Below are positions 8,501 through 17,640 of a DNA stretch of 40,042 nt, in pieces. The stretch is taken from contig CACAZG010000005.1 in the NCBI GenBank assembly GCA_902536975.1, forward strand, positions 1-40,042, written 5' to 3'. Position numbers and translations under genes: made by a program. Below the pieces are notes generated by a model. It was not told the DNA's origin, did not search any database, and was given only the letters and a program-made list of their open reading frames with translations. Each line of letters begins with the position of its first letter. Within the stretch, counting starts at the first letter, position 1. This DNA is from an uncultured Pelagibacteraceae bacterium. GTDB lineage: Bacteria > Pseudomonadota > Alphaproteobacteria > Pelagibacterales > Pelagibacteraceae.

Positions 8501-10531
8501 ATGATGAATTTAGACTATTTAACAAATCTCAATAAAAATCAGGAAGAAGCTGTTTTATATATAAATGGACCGCTCTTAATTGTTGCTGGTGCAGGATCTG
8601 GTAAAACAAGGGTTCTAACTTCTAGAATTGCCCACATAGTTAAGCAACACAAAGCATTCCCTAATCAAATTCTAGCAGTAACATTTACAAATAAAGCCGC
8701 AAAAGAAATGCAGCTAAGAGTCTCAAAATTTTTAAGAAAAGAAGCTACAGGTCTACCATGGCTTGGTACTTTTCACTCAATAAGTGCAAAAATATTAAGA
8801 AAACATGCTGAAGCAGCTGGATTAAAATCAAATTTTTCAATTATTGATCAAGATGATCAAATAAGATTAATAAAAAATATTTGTAAATCTGAAAACATTG
8901 ATACAAAAAAAATATCTCCAAGATATATTTTAGCAATAATCGATAAGTGGAAAAATAAAGGTTTCTATCCAGATGAGGTAGTGCTCAAACGTAAAGATAT
9001 TTTAGAAAAAAGCTTTCTTGGTATTTACAAAATATATCAACAAAAATTAATCGATTTAAATTCAGCTGACTTTAGTGACTTAATTCTTCATACTGTTAAA
9101 ATTTTTGAAAGACATAATGATATTTCAAAAATGTATTCTAAAAAATTTAAATATATATTAGTGGATGAGTATCAAGATACAAATTATATTCAAAGTGAGT
9201 GGCTTAAATATTTAGCAGAACATAACCAAAATATATGCTGTGTTGGAGATGATGATCAATCAATATATAGTTGGAGAGGTGCAGAAATTAAAAATTTCCT
9301 TCAATTCGAAAATGTTTATGAAAATACTAAAATAATAAGATTAGAAAAAAATTATCGATCTACTCAAAATATTTTAAATGTTGCTTCGAATATTATTGAA
9401 AATAATCAAAATAGGGTTGGAAAAAAACTTTTTACCGATCAGGAGGAAGGTGAACTTGTGTCTTTAAATTGCTTTAGAAATGTAAAAGATGAGGCAACTG
9501 AGATTGGTTCTAATATCGAGGATTTCAAAAAGAAATTTTCATTAAATGAAGTTGCAATTCTAGTAAGAGCTATTTTTCAAACAAGAGAATTTGAAGAAAG
9601 ATTTTTAAAGATAGGGATACCTTATAGAATTATCGGTGGAATAAAATTTTATGAAAGAGCTGAGGTAAAAGATTGTGTTGCTTATCTAAAAACAGTTTAT
9701 CAGGAACAAGATGATTTATCTTTTGAGAGAATTCTAAATGTTCCAAAGAGATCTATTGGTGATACGACTGTAAAAGCTATTAACAATTTTGCTAAATTAA
9801 ATAGATGTTCATTAGAAATTGCTTCAAAAAACTTAATCGAGCAAAATAAAATTAAACCTAAAACTAAAATAGGTCTTAATTCATTGCTTAATCTTTTAGC
9901 CAAGTGGAGAAATGATTTTAAAAGTAAAATGAATCATAATAAGCTTTTACAAACAATTTTAGATGAGTCTGGATATAGTGAAATGCTTAAGAACAAAAAA
10001 GATTTAGAAAATGAAAATAGATTAGAAAATATAAAAGAATTACTAAATGCAATGAAAGAATTTGATAACTTAGAGAGCTTTTTAGAACACGTTGCTCTTG
10101 CCACATCACTAGACCAAGACTGGCAAAGCGAAAAAGTTAATTTAATGACAATTCATGCCTCAAAAGGTTTAGAGTTCGATGTAGTCTTCCTTCCAGGGTG
10201 GGAGGAAGGACTGTTCCCACATCAAAAAAGTATTGAAGAAAAAGGTGAAAGTGGACTAGAGGAGGAGAGAAGATTAGCATATGTAGCTATTACCAGAGCA
10301 AAAAAACTTGCAAAAATTTCTTTTTCTATGAATAGATTTTACCAAGGTGACTGGATTGATAGTATGGCATCAAGATTTGTTGACGAACTTCCAGATGAAT
10401 ATATTAAAAAAAATAATAACTTTATAGATGATGGAGAGGAAGATTTTGAATTTAACCAAGATATAGATTTTGATGCAGAAAGCGAAATTAGAAGCCCAGG
10501 CTGGTTACGCTATCAAAAAAAACTAAAATGA
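8501..10531 (+). CDS. uvrD: UvrD/PcrA/Rep-family DNA helicase
   Basis: Superfamily 1A 3'-5' helicase used in repair and replication restart. 676 residues, close to the usual size for Rep/UvrD. Motifs in order: Q-motif region LNKNQEEAV; Walker A VAGAGSGKTR (about 28-37); motif Ia AVTFTNKAAKEM; Walker B VDEYQDTN; motif III GDDDQSIYSWRGA; motif IV LEKNYRS; motif V VNLMTIHASKGLEFDVVF; motif VI EERRLAYVAITRAK. The tail ends in an acidic stretch with no recognised domain. Two ATGs occur in tandem (8501 and 8504); either may serve. The downstream aminopeptidase overlaps by ATGA, implying translational coupling. The paralogues UvrD, PcrA and Rep cannot be told apart with certainty. Confidence 0.92.
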   Translation: MMNLDYLTNLNKNQEEAVLYINGPLLIVAGAGSGKTRVLTSRIAHIVKQHKAFPNQILAVTFTNKAAKEMQLRVSKFLRKEATGLPWLGTFHSISAKILRKHAEAAGLKSNFSIIDQDDQIRLIKNICKSENIDTKKISPRYILAIIDKWKNKGFYPDEVVLKRKDILEKSFLGIYKIYQQKLIDLNSADFSDLILHTVKIFERHNDISKMYSKKFKYILVDEYQDTNYIQSEWLKYLAEHNQNICCVGDDDQSIYSWRGAEIKNFLQFENVYENTKIIRLEKNYRSTQNILNVASNIIENNQNRVGKKLFTDQEEGELVSLNCFRNVKDEATEIGSNIEDFKKKFSLNEVAILVRAIFQTREFEERFLKIGIPYRIIGGIKFYERAEVKDCVAYLKTVYQEQDDLSFERILNVPKRSIGDTTVKAINNFAKLNRCSLEIASKNLIEQNKIKPKTKIGLNSLLNLLAKWRNDFKSKMNHNKLLQTILDESGYSEMLKNKKDLENENRLENIKELLNAMKEFDNLESFLEHVALATSLDQDWQSEKVNLMTIHASKGLEFDVVFLPGWEEGLFPHQKSIEEKGESGLEEERRLAYVAITRAKKLAKISFSMNRFYQGDWIDSMASRFVDELPDEYIKKNNNFIDDGEEDFEFNQDIDFDAESEIRSPGWLRYQKKLK

Positions 10532-12207
10532 ATTCTGAAATAAAAAAAATAATTCTTACAAATAATTTAGATGGTTATATTCTACCAAAAAATGATAATT
10601 ATTTCACAGAATACTCTATAACAAACAAACTCAAAACAATTACAAATTTTTCAGGATCTGCAGGATTTGCTATTTTTTTAAAAAATAGAAAATATTTATT
10701 TGTTGATGGAAGATATACAATTCAAGCGGAAAAGGAGTCAGGAAATAAATTTCAAATTTGTGAAATTCCTTATGTGTGGCCTAAGAATGTTTTAAAAACA
10801 AAAATTAAAATTGGATTCGATCCAAATCTTTTTACACGAGAAACCTTAAATAAATATTTTGGAGATAATTACAACCTTATTCCTTTAAATTTAAAATTTA
10901 AAAATAAAAATAAATCATTAAAAATTTTTCCATTCTTTAGTTTGAGTTCTGATGTTGCAGGCAAGTCTATAAATAATAAAATAAATGAGTTAATCAGAAT
11001 AATGTTAAAAAGAAAAATTGATTATATTTATATCAGTGCTGGTGAAAATATTTGTTGGCTTCTTAACATAAGAGGAAAAGATCTTCCTCATTCTCCAATT
11101 GCAAATTGTAAAATGGTCTTAACAAATAAAAAAGAAATATATTTTTTTTCCAAAAAAAAGAAAATACAAAAAATAAAATTAAGTCTTAAAAAATTAAAAA
11201 TATTTTTTCTTGAAGAAAATGATATTTTTAAATGTTTAAATGATCTAAAAAGTGGAAATTTTTGTATAGATAGTAAAACTTGCTCAGTTTTTGAAGAAAG
11301 CTTAATCAATTATAAATTTAAAATAACTGAAAGAGAGGACCCAATATATAATTTAAAATCTTTAAAAAATAAAACAGAGATTAAAAATATGATAAATGTA
11401 CATATTAAAGATGGAGTTGCGTTAACAAAATTTTTATATTGGATAAAGAATAATAAAATAAATAACCTTACAGAAAAAAATATTGAAAAAAAATTAGAAA
11501 ATTTTAGGAAAACAAACGAAAGTTATTTATACCCGAGTTTTAATACAATTGCTGGATCGGGGCCAAATGGGGCAGTTATCCATTATAGATCTGATAGATT
11601 TTCAAATAGAAAATTAAGATACAATGAACTATTACTACTTGATTCTGGAGGACAATATAGATGGGGAACTACAGACGTAACTAGAACTATATGTTTCTCA
11701 AATGTGTCTAAAGAAATTAAAAATATTTTTACAAGGGTTTTAAAGGGTCATATTGCTGTTGCCTTAAGTAATATAAATAAGCAAAAAAATGGCCATAATA
11801 TTGATAAAATTGCTAGAAAAAGTCTTAATTCAGCTGGTTTAGATTACCGTCATGGCACGGGTCATGGAGTTGGGGCATTTCTAAATGTTCATGAAGGGCC
11901 ACAAGGAATATCTAAAAACAATTATGTAAAATTAAAAGAGGGGATGATTTTAAGCAATGAACCTGGTTTTTATAAGAAAAATTATTTTGGTATAAGAATT
12001 GAAAATTTAGTATTTGTTAAAAGAATTAAATCCAAGCTAATATTTGAAAACCTTACAATGGCACCGATCGATGTAGATTTAATTAATTTTAAAATGCTTA
12101 ATAAAGATGAAACAAAATATTTATTTAAGTATCATTTTGATGTTTACAAAAATATCTCTCCATTTTTAAATAAAAAAGAAAAGAAATGGTTAGCTGATTT
12201 AATCTAA
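10528..12207 (+). CDS. pepP: Xaa-Pro aminopeptidase (M24B family)
   Basis: Metallopeptidase that removes an N-terminal residue ahead of proline; cytoplasmic. 559 residues, matching the long three-domain bacterial/eukaryotic APP form: two creatinase-like N-terminal domains (about 1-280), then the pita-bread catalytic domain. The metal ligands are visible as LLLDSGGQYRWGTTDVTRT (two Asp), HGTGHGVGAFLNVHEGP (His), SNEPGFY (Glu) and GIRIENLVF (Glu). The start overlaps the helicase stop in ATGA. The stop overlaps the convergent ligA end by 9 bp. The catalytic domain has all ligands, so the protein should be active. Confidence 0.9.
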   Translation: MNSEIKKIILTNNLDGYILPKNDNYFTEYSITNKLKTITNFSGSAGFAIFLKNRKYLFVDGRYTIQAEKESGNKFQICEIPYVWPKNVLKTKIKIGFDPNLFTRETLNKYFGDNYNLIPLNLKFKNKNKSLKIFPFFSLSSDVAGKSINNKINELIRIMLKRKIDYIYISAGENICWLLNIRGKDLPHSPIANCKMVLTNKKEIYFFSKKKKIQKIKLSLKKLKIFFLEENDIFKCLNDLKSGNFCIDSKTCSVFEESLINYKFKITEREDPIYNLKSLKNKTEIKNMINVHIKDGVALTKFLYWIKNNKINNLTEKNIEKKLENFRKTNESYLYPSFNTIAGSGPNGAVIHYRSDRFSNRKLRYNELLLLDSGGQYRWGTTDVTRTICFSNVSKEIKNIFTRVLKGHIAVALSNINKQKNGHNIDKIARKSLNSAGLDYRHGTGHGVGAFLNVHEGPQGISKNNYVKLKEGMILSNEPGFYKKNYFGIRIENLVFVKRIKSKLIFENLTMAPIDVDLINFKMLNKDETKYLFKYHFDVYKNISPFLNKKEKKWLADLI

Positions 12208-14211
12208 TAATCTAAGCCATTGTTTTTCAGATAGAATTTTAATCCCTAATTGTTTTGCTTGTTCCACTTTTCTATTTGTAGGTTTTTCGCCAATAATCAA
12301 ATATTTTAATTTTTTATTTATTGAGCTTGTAACCGATCCAGAGTTTTTTTCTATTAAGGATTTTGCTTCAGCTCTACTCATATCTGATAGTTTTCCAGTA
12401 AACATAAATGTATTATTTGAAAGTTTACCTTTTTTATTCAATTTAAGATCAGAAATCATTAGAGTATTTGATAATTTTTTAATCACACTGTAATTTAATT
12501 TATTATCAAAAAATTTTTTTAAAGAGTGTATCTGTGTATCTCCAATTCCATCTATATTTAAAAGTTCGTTTAATTTTTTTTTATCAATAAAACTCATAAG
12601 ATTCTTTATAGACTTTGTATACTCTGCTATAAGCTTAGCATTTTCTACACCTATGTGTCTTATCCCAATAGCGTATAAAAATCTATCTAAAGGAACTTTT
12701 TTTGATTGATCTATTGAATATTTTAAGTTAGAGACTGATAAATTTCCCCAACCTTCAAGATTTGAAATTTTTTTATAGTCTAAATTATATATATCTTGTG
12801 GAAACCTAATTAAATTTAGACTCCAAAAATTTTCTACAACTTTTTTACCGAGCCCATCAATATTCATTGCCTCTTTAGATATAAAGTGTTTAATTTTTTC
12901 AATTGCAATTTTTTCACAGTCATAACCCTCATTTGTACATCTTCTAACAGCATCATATTTTTTTGTTAATCTATTGAGCTCTTTAATTGTTTCTGAACCA
13001 CATGAGGGACAAGTGATAGGAAATTCAAATTTTTTTGATTTTTTATCTCTTTTCTTAAGGTCAACATGTATAACATGAGGTATTACATCTCCAGCTCTCT
13101 CAATTTTAACAGTATCACCAATTCGAATATCTTTCCTAATTATTTCATCCTCATTATGAAGAGTTGCATTTGATACTACCACGCCACCAATATTTACTGG
13201 TTTTATTCTTGCTACTGGTGTTAATGCACCAGTTCTCCCAACCTGAATACTTATGTCTGTTATTTGAGAATAGGCACTGTCTGCTGAAAATTTATGAGCA
13301 ATAGCCCATCTTGGAGAATTTGACGTAAACCCCAATCTTCTTTGTAATTCAAGACTATTAATTTTGTAAACTAAACCATCGACATCATATTCTAAATCAA
13401 ACCTATCGTTTTCAAATTTCTTATGAAAATTGACCAAATCATCAATAGTTTTTAAAATTTTATTATGTTCATTTATTTTAAATCCCCATTTTTTTAATGA
13501 ATTTAAAAAATCTGACTGTTTCTTTATTTCTGCACTTTCAAAATAGCCATAGGTATATGCAACAAAATTTAATGGAATTTTTTTAGTCTCTGCAGGATTT
13601 TTTTGTCTAAGTGTACCAGATGCTGCATTTCTAGGGTTTGCAAAATTATTTTTCAATTTTTTAAAATCATTTTTTTTTATAAAAACTTCACCTCTTATAT
13701 CAATATCTTTTGGGAAATCTCTGTTAGTAATTTTGTGCGGTATGTCACTAATTGTTTTTAAGTTTTCTGTAATAACTTCACCTGTCGCACCATCTCCTCT
13801 GGACGTTCCCAGAACCAGTAAACCATTTTTATACGTTAATGAAGCTGAAATACCGTCTATTTTTGGCTCGACACTATATTCTATATTTGTCTTTTGATTT
13901 AAGTAATTAAATATTTTTTTTTCAAAGTTTTCTAAGTCTTCTTTGTTAAAAGCATTAGATAAAGACAACATTTTTATTCTATGTTTAGATTTTAGAAAGT
14001 TTTTTGAAGGGGGATATCCTAAAGAGTCTGAAGGTGATGATGGATTTGTTAAATTTGGGTATTTTTTTTCTAAATCAAGTATTTCTCTCTTAATTAGATC
14101 ATATTCATAATCTGAAATTATTGGTGAACTCTTTTCAAAATAATATTTATTGTGTTTTTTAAGTTCACTTATTTTATTATCATATCTTTTTTTTATCTCA
14201 CTTTTCTTCAT
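12199..14211 (-). CDS. ligA: NAD-dependent DNA ligase LigA
   Basis: Essential replicative ligase. 670 residues, the standard LigA length. The Ia domain (Y23, Y24, Y35 and D38 in the NAD-binding region) leads into the nucleotidyltransferase core with the adenylated lysine K117 in EPKIDG. RGDGATGEVIT, NPRNAASGTLRQ and the OB-fold segment follow. The zinc finger has CPSCGSET then RRCTNEGYDCEKIA (four Cys). Helix-hairpin-helix repeats (LLNIDGIGDTQ) and a C-terminal BRCT domain (FTGKLSDMSRAEAKSLIE) complete it. It lies 8 bp downstream of bamD in the same orientation, so lpxC-bamD-ligA may be one transcript. In many alphaproteobacteria recN sits between bamD and ligA; it is absent here. Confidence 0.97.
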   Translation of the reverse strand: MKKSEIKKRYDNKISELKKHNKYYFEKSSPIISDYEYDLIKREILDLEKKYPNLTNPSSPSDSLGYPPSKNFLKSKHRIKMLSLSNAFNKEDLENFEKKIFNYLNQKTNIEYSVEPKIDGISASLTYKNGLLVLGTSRGDGATGEVITENLKTISDIPHKITNRDFPKDIDIRGEVFIKKNDFKKLKNNFANPRNAASGTLRQKNPAETKKIPLNFVAYTYGYFESAEIKKQSDFLNSLKKWGFKINEHNKILKTIDDLVNFHKKFENDRFDLEYDVDGLVYKINSLELQRRLGFTSNSPRWAIAHKFSADSAYSQITDISIQVGRTGALTPVARIKPVNIGGVVVSNATLHNEDEIIRKDIRIGDTVKIERAGDVIPHVIHVDLKKRDKKSKKFEFPITCPSCGSETIKELNRLTKKYDAVRRCTNEGYDCEKIAIEKIKHFISKEAMNIDGLGKKVVENFWSLNLIRFPQDIYNLDYKKISNLEGWGNLSVSNLKYSIDQSKKVPLDRFLYAIGIRHIGVENAKLIAEYTKSIKNLMSFIDKKKLNELLNIDGIGDTQIHSLKKFFDNKLNYSVIKKLSNTLMISDLKLNKKGKLSNNTFMFTGKLSDMSRAEAKSLIEKNSGSVTSSINKKLKYLIIGEKPTNRKVEQAKQLGIKILSEKQWLRLLD

Positions 14212-14219
14212 ATATATTG

Positions 14220-15059
14220 TTATTTAAATAGATCTTTGAATTTTGTGAGTAAAGATTTTTCTTTTTTAAGATTTTTTTTAATATAAGTTTTTTTATAATT
14301 TTTATTTACAATTTTATAAGATCTTTCATACCATTTACTTGATTGATAATTATAACCCAGTACGGCTGCATATTTTTTAGCCTCATCTGTAAGACCTAAT
14401 TTGTAATTCAATTCAACAAGCCTGTATAATGCCTCTTCAACAAAAATAGTGGTATCATACTCATTTACAATCGTTTTATACCTATTTATTGCAGGTATCC
14501 ATTTTTCTCTATTTAGATAATAGTTTGCTAAATATATTTCTTTAGATGCAAGTATTTCTTCAATAAGATCGAGTTTAAATTTAGCATCTTCAGCAAAATC
14601 TGTATTTGGAAACTCACTAACTAATAAACTAAAATATTTTTTAGCCTTTACTATTTCTCCTAAATCTCTTGTTTCATCTACTATTTGATTGTAATGGCAA
14701 ACTGCAAGTAAATAATAGGCATAGTCAGCATCAGGATGATTTTTATATTTATCAAAAAATCTTTCCAATTCATAAATTGCGTCAGTAAAATATAATTGTG
14801 AATAATATGCATAAGCTGCCATTAAAGTAGACCTTGGGGCCCATATAGATTGTGGATACAAAAGCTCAACTTCATTAAATTTTTTTACTGCAAAAAAAAT
14901 ATCTCCTTTATTAAACTCTTTAAGTCCTTCGTTGTAAGCCTCTATCATTTGCATTTCTAAATTATCCTGATTGATTACTGAAACTTTTTCTACTTTTTTA
15001 GTACAAGATGTTTGTGCTAATATTATTAATAAAATTAGTAATATATTATGAATCTTCAT
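14220..15059 (-). CDS. bamD: BamD (ComL) outer-membrane assembly lipoprotein
   Basis: Component of the beta-barrel assembly (BAM) complex on the periplasmic face of the outer membrane. 279 residues. A lipoprotein signal peptide (MKIHNILLILLIILAQTSC) places the lipidated cysteine at residue 19; the -3 residue is Gln, an off-consensus lipobox. The body consists of tetratricopeptide-like helical repeats: FNKGDIFFAVKKFNEVELLYPQS, SQLYFTDAIYELERFFDKYKNHPDADYAYYL and FPNTDFAEDAKFKLDLI, the characteristic BamD series. It is flanked by lpxC upstream and ligA downstream, a conserved alphaproteobacterial neighbourhood. Confidence 0.92.
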   Translation of the reverse strand: MKIHNILLILLIILAQTSCTKKVEKVSVINQDNLEMQMIEAYNEGLKEFNKGDIFFAVKKFNEVELLYPQSIWAPRSTLMAAYAYYSQLYFTDAIYELERFFDKYKNHPDADYAYYLLAVCHYNQIVDETRDLGEIVKAKKYFSLLVSEFPNTDFAEDAKFKLDLIEEILASKEIYLANYYLNREKWIPAINRYKTIVNEYDTTIFVEEALYRLVELNYKLGLTDEAKKYAAVLGYNYQSSKWYERSYKIVNKNYKKTYIKKNLKKEKSLLTKFKDLFK

Positions 15060-15097
15060 TGAAGAATTTTAACAGAATATTTTTAAAATTCTAATTT

Positions 15098-16015
15098 TTA
15101 AGCAATAGATTTCAAGTTGTGACGATTATTTATTAGTGAATGTGGTAAACTTTTTCCTTTAATTTCTAACAAAGAGTAATTTCTTTGATCACTAAATACT
15201 TTTCTTAATAGTTTGTTTGTCAAACTGTGGCCACCATGACTACATTTAATTGAGCCAATTAATCTATATCCAACTAAATACAAGTCGCCCATACAATCAA
15301 GTATTTTATGATTTACAAATTCTTTTTTATTTCTCAAACCATTTTTATTAAGAATATTATTATCTTTTACAACAATTGCGTTATCTAATGAACCTCCTTT
15401 TCCTAAACCTATTTTTTTAAGCTTCTCTATATCTTCATATAAACAAAAGGTCCTTGAATTGAAAATATCTTCCAAATTATCTTCAAAAATATTAACTTTA
15501 TTTCTTTGTTTGCCTATAAGTTGATTTTTATAATTAATTTCAAATTCTATTTCCAATGTAGTATTTGATTTATCAATAGATATATATTTATTCTCTTCAT
15601 GAAACTCGACATGATTATTAATTTTTATTAGTTTGATAGGAACATCGCTAGTTTGTAGCCCTGTTTTTTTTAATATTTTTACAAAATCTTTCGCTGATCC
15701 ATCAAGAATTGGTAATTCTTGAGAGTCTACTTCTACAACAGCGTTATCTATTCCTAAACCTAAAAAAGCTCCCATAAGATGTTCAATTGTTGAAACTTTC
15801 ACTCCATATTGATTTGATAATGTTGTACAAAGAGTAGCATCACTCACATTTTCAAAATTAGGAATTATTATATTTTTTTCTTTTAAATCTACTCTTTTAA
15901 AAACAATTCCAGAATTAGGAGATGAAGGTAAAATGTCTATATTAACTTTTCTACCAGTGTGAATTCCGATACCTGAAAATGATACTTTTTTGGCAACAAG
16001 TATTAATTGGATCAA
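15098..16015 (-). CDS. lpxC: UDP-3-O-acyl-N-acetylglucosamine deacetylase LpxC, TTG start
   Basis: Zinc deacetylase, the first committed step of lipid A synthesis. 305 residues. Landmarks: SFSGIGIHTG, the zinc motif STIEHLMGAFLGLGIDNA (H79, same number as in E. coli), the substrate loop and the second metal/catalytic motif FVNHKILDCMGDLYLVG (His and Asp), then a late catalytic His in KCSHGGH. The reading frame opens with TTG at 16015, directly after an in-frame TAA; there is no ATG until about residue 80, inside the zinc motif. The TTG start gives the same spacing to H79 as in E. coli, which supports it. No Shine-Dalgarno is evident. ftsZ, its usual upstream neighbour in alphaproteobacteria, is not here; a divergent sugar-binding-protein gene lies upstream instead. 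Confidence 0.93.
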   Translation of the reverse strand: MIQLILVAKKVSFSGIGIHTGRKVNIDILPSSPNSGIVFKRVDLKEKNIIIPNFENVSDATLCTTLSNQYGVKVSTIEHLMGAFLGLGIDNAVVEVDSQELPILDGSAKDFVKILKKTGLQTSDVPIKLIKINNHVEFHEENKYISIDKSNTTLEIEFEINYKNQLIGKQRNKVNIFEDNLEDIFNSRTFCLYEDIEKLKKIGLGKGGSLDNAIVVKDNNILNKNGLRNKKEFVNHKILDCMGDLYLVGYRLIGSIKCSHGGHSLTNKLLRKVFSDQRNYSLLEIKGKSLPHSLINNRHNLKSIA

Positions 16016-16179
16016 TTATAGTACTAGCTGTTTATGTTGATGTATTGAGAAGGGATTTCGGGACAAGAAAATAAAACACGCGTTAGTTGAAACTTAAAAT
16101 AGTTACCATTGTAACAGTTGAATTTTTTTAAAAAATTTTATTAAATTGAAGTTTAATAATTATTAAAGGGGATAAATTA
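16016..16179. promoter_or_regulatory. Divergent intergenic region, lpxC / ribose-class binding protein
   Basis: 164 bp carrying the promoters of both flanking genes. It includes a small inverted repeat GTTAC-CATT-GTAAC (16104-16117) and a purine-rich ribosome-binding site AAAGGGG (16165-16171) for the binding-protein gene. The segment nearest lpxC (16016-16075) is less AT-rich than the rest. No RNA gene was recognised. Confidence 0.4.
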
Positions 16180-17103
16180 ATGAGTAAATTGTTTAAATTA
16201 ATAGGTGCTTTTACAGCATCTGTTTTTCTTCTTTTAAGTATTACAACAAGTGTTAGTGCTGAGAAGAAAATTTTATTTAGTATAAAAGGACCTGGTTCAG
16301 GAAACCCATTTTGGGCTTCAGTGACTAAAGGTGCAGAAGAAGAAGCTGCAAAATTAGGTGTAAAACTAATTTTGATTGCTCCACCACAAGAGGGAGATGT
16401 TCAAGCACAAATTAACCAAGTGGAAGATCAACTTGCAAAAGGTGTTGACGCTCTAGCTCTTGCACCAGGAGATCCAAACGCTTTTGCTCCAATAGTAGAC
16501 GATGCTATTAAGAGTGGAGTTCCAGTTGTATTTGTTGATACAAAAGGAATTAACGAAGGTGTTACTTTTATTGGAACAAATAATATGAATGGTGCAGAAT
16601 TAGCTGCAAAATTTATTTGTGATAAAACTCCAAAAGGATCAGATGTTGCAATTCTTACAGGGATTGAGTCTCAATCAACTGCATTATTAAGAAGAGATGG
16701 TGCAATTAAAGGATTTAAAAATTGTGGTTTAAATCTTGTTGCTACTCAAACTGCTGAGTGGGATACTGCAAAAGGTAGATCTGTTACTGAATCAATCATT
16801 TTGAAAAATCCTAACATCAAAGCAATATTTGCTTCTAACGACAATATGGGCTTAGGTGCAATGCAAGCTCTTAAGGATGCTGATATGAATGATGTAATCG
16901 TTGTTGGTTTTGATGCTACTCCTGATGCTGCTACAAGTATCTTAAAAGGAGAGATGACTGCAACAATAGCTCAGTTCTCATACAATATGGGTGCATATGG
17001 AGTTAAGTATGCTCTTGAGTTAGCTAACGGTGGAAGTATCGATCCTAATATTGATACTGGTACACAATTAGTAACTAAAGAAAACGCTAACGATTTTAAA
17101 TAA
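16180..17103 (+). CDS. Ribose/xylose-class periplasmic sugar-binding protein (RbsB-like)
   Basis: Periplasmic binding protein of the type I (RbsB/Peripla_BP_4) fold, which captures a monosaccharide for an ABC importer. 307 residues with a clear signal peptide (cleavage after VSA27). Fold landmarks: KGPGSGNPFWASVTKGAEEEAAKLGV, VDALALAPGDPNAF, VPVVFVDTKG, FIGTNNMNGAELAAKFI and AIFASNDNMGLGAMQAL. It has a strong purine-rich ribosome-binding site and is followed by an intrinsic terminator. Neither the permease nor the ATPase of its transporter is in this window; the next genes encode a RbsD/FucU mutarotase and a ribokinase-like kinase, which suggests ribose or another aldose. A chemotaxis or sensing role is also possible. 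Confidence 0.87.
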   Translation: MSKLFKLIGAFTASVFLLLSITTSVSAEKKILFSIKGPGSGNPFWASVTKGAEEEAAKLGVKLILIAPPQEGDVQAQINQVEDQLAKGVDALALAPGDPNAFAPIVDDAIKSGVPVVFVDTKGINEGVTFIGTNNMNGAELAAKFICDKTPKGSDVAILTGIESQSTALLRRDGAIKGFKNCGLNLVATQTAEWDTAKGRSVTESIILKNPNIKAIFASNDNMGLGAMQALKDADMNDVIVVGFDATPDAATSILKGEMTATIAQFSYNMGAYGVKYALELANGGSIDPNIDTGTQLVTKENANDFK

Positions 17104-17123
17104 TCTTTAGAATAATCAAAATT

Positions 17124-17157
17124 AAAAGGGTGGAATTTTATTTCACCCTTTTTTTTT
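17124..17157 (+). terminator. Intrinsic terminator after the RbsB-like gene
   Basis: AAAAGGGTG (17124-17132) pairs with CACCCTTTT (17144-17152) across an 11-nt loop, and the right arm runs straight into a T tract to 17157. It lies 20 bp after the stop codon and separates the binding-protein gene from the mutarotase-kinase pair. Confidence 0.88.
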
Positions 17158-17175
17158 ATGTAATATAGTAGTTTA

Positions 17176-17640
17176 ATGCTAATTAATATTAATCCAATTT
17201 TAAACCCTGAACTTTTGTATCAATTAAGAGCAATGGGCCATGGTGATAAATTAGTTTTAACAGATGCTAATTTTCCTGCATATTCACATTCTTTAAACAA
17301 TAAAGTAATTAGATTAGATGGTATTAATATTTATGAAGCCGCAAAAGCTATTCTTTCAGTTTTTCCATTAGATAGTTTTATAGACTCTGCTGCAGAAAGA
17401 ATGCAAGTTGATAATAAACCAGATGAATTAACAGAGTGTCACAAAGATTTTATAAAAGCTGTAAAAGAAACCTCTGGAGAAAATTGGAAAGTAGGTTCAA
17501 TTGAGAGGCAAGAATTTTATAAAGTAGCAAAAAAATCTCAATTAATCGTATCTACTTCTGAAACAAGGCCTTATGGATGTTTTATACTAACAAAAGGAGT
17601 AATTAAACCAGATGGTAGCGTTTGGGTTCTTGATAAATAA
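17176..17640 (+). CDS. RbsD/FucU-family sugar mutarotase
   Basis: 154-residue mutarotase that interconverts pyranose/furanose forms or anomers of a sugar such as ribose or L-fucose. The family-specific opening INPILNPELLYQLRAMGHGDKLVLTDANFPAYS contains the conserved catalytic His in MGHGD. The C-terminal ETRPYGCFILTKGVI matches the Tyr-containing active-site end of FucU. The FucU branch is favoured over RbsD by length and by ETRPYGC, but both are close. No Shine-Dalgarno is visible. The stop overlaps the kinase start by one base (TAATG), so the pair is coupled. Confidence 0.87.
   Translation: MLININPILNPELLYQLRAMGHGDKLVLTDANFPAYSHSLNNKVIRLDGINIYEAAKAILSVFPLDSFIDSAAERMQVDNKPDELTECHKDFIKAVKETSGENWKVGSIERQEFYKVAKKSQLIVSTSETRPYGCFILTKGVIKPDGSVWVLDK

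Noticed and set aside
10909-11340. Very A-rich stretch inside the Xaa-Pro aminopeptidase that looked like a possible frameshift
   Set aside because: The frame stays open to the intact catalytic domain and the sequence encodes a plausible second N-terminal domain.
16104-16117. GTTAC-CATT-GTAAC as an operator of the RbsB-like gene
   Set aside because: Arms of 5 bp are short enough to be chance in a 164-bp spacer; mentioned but not promoted.
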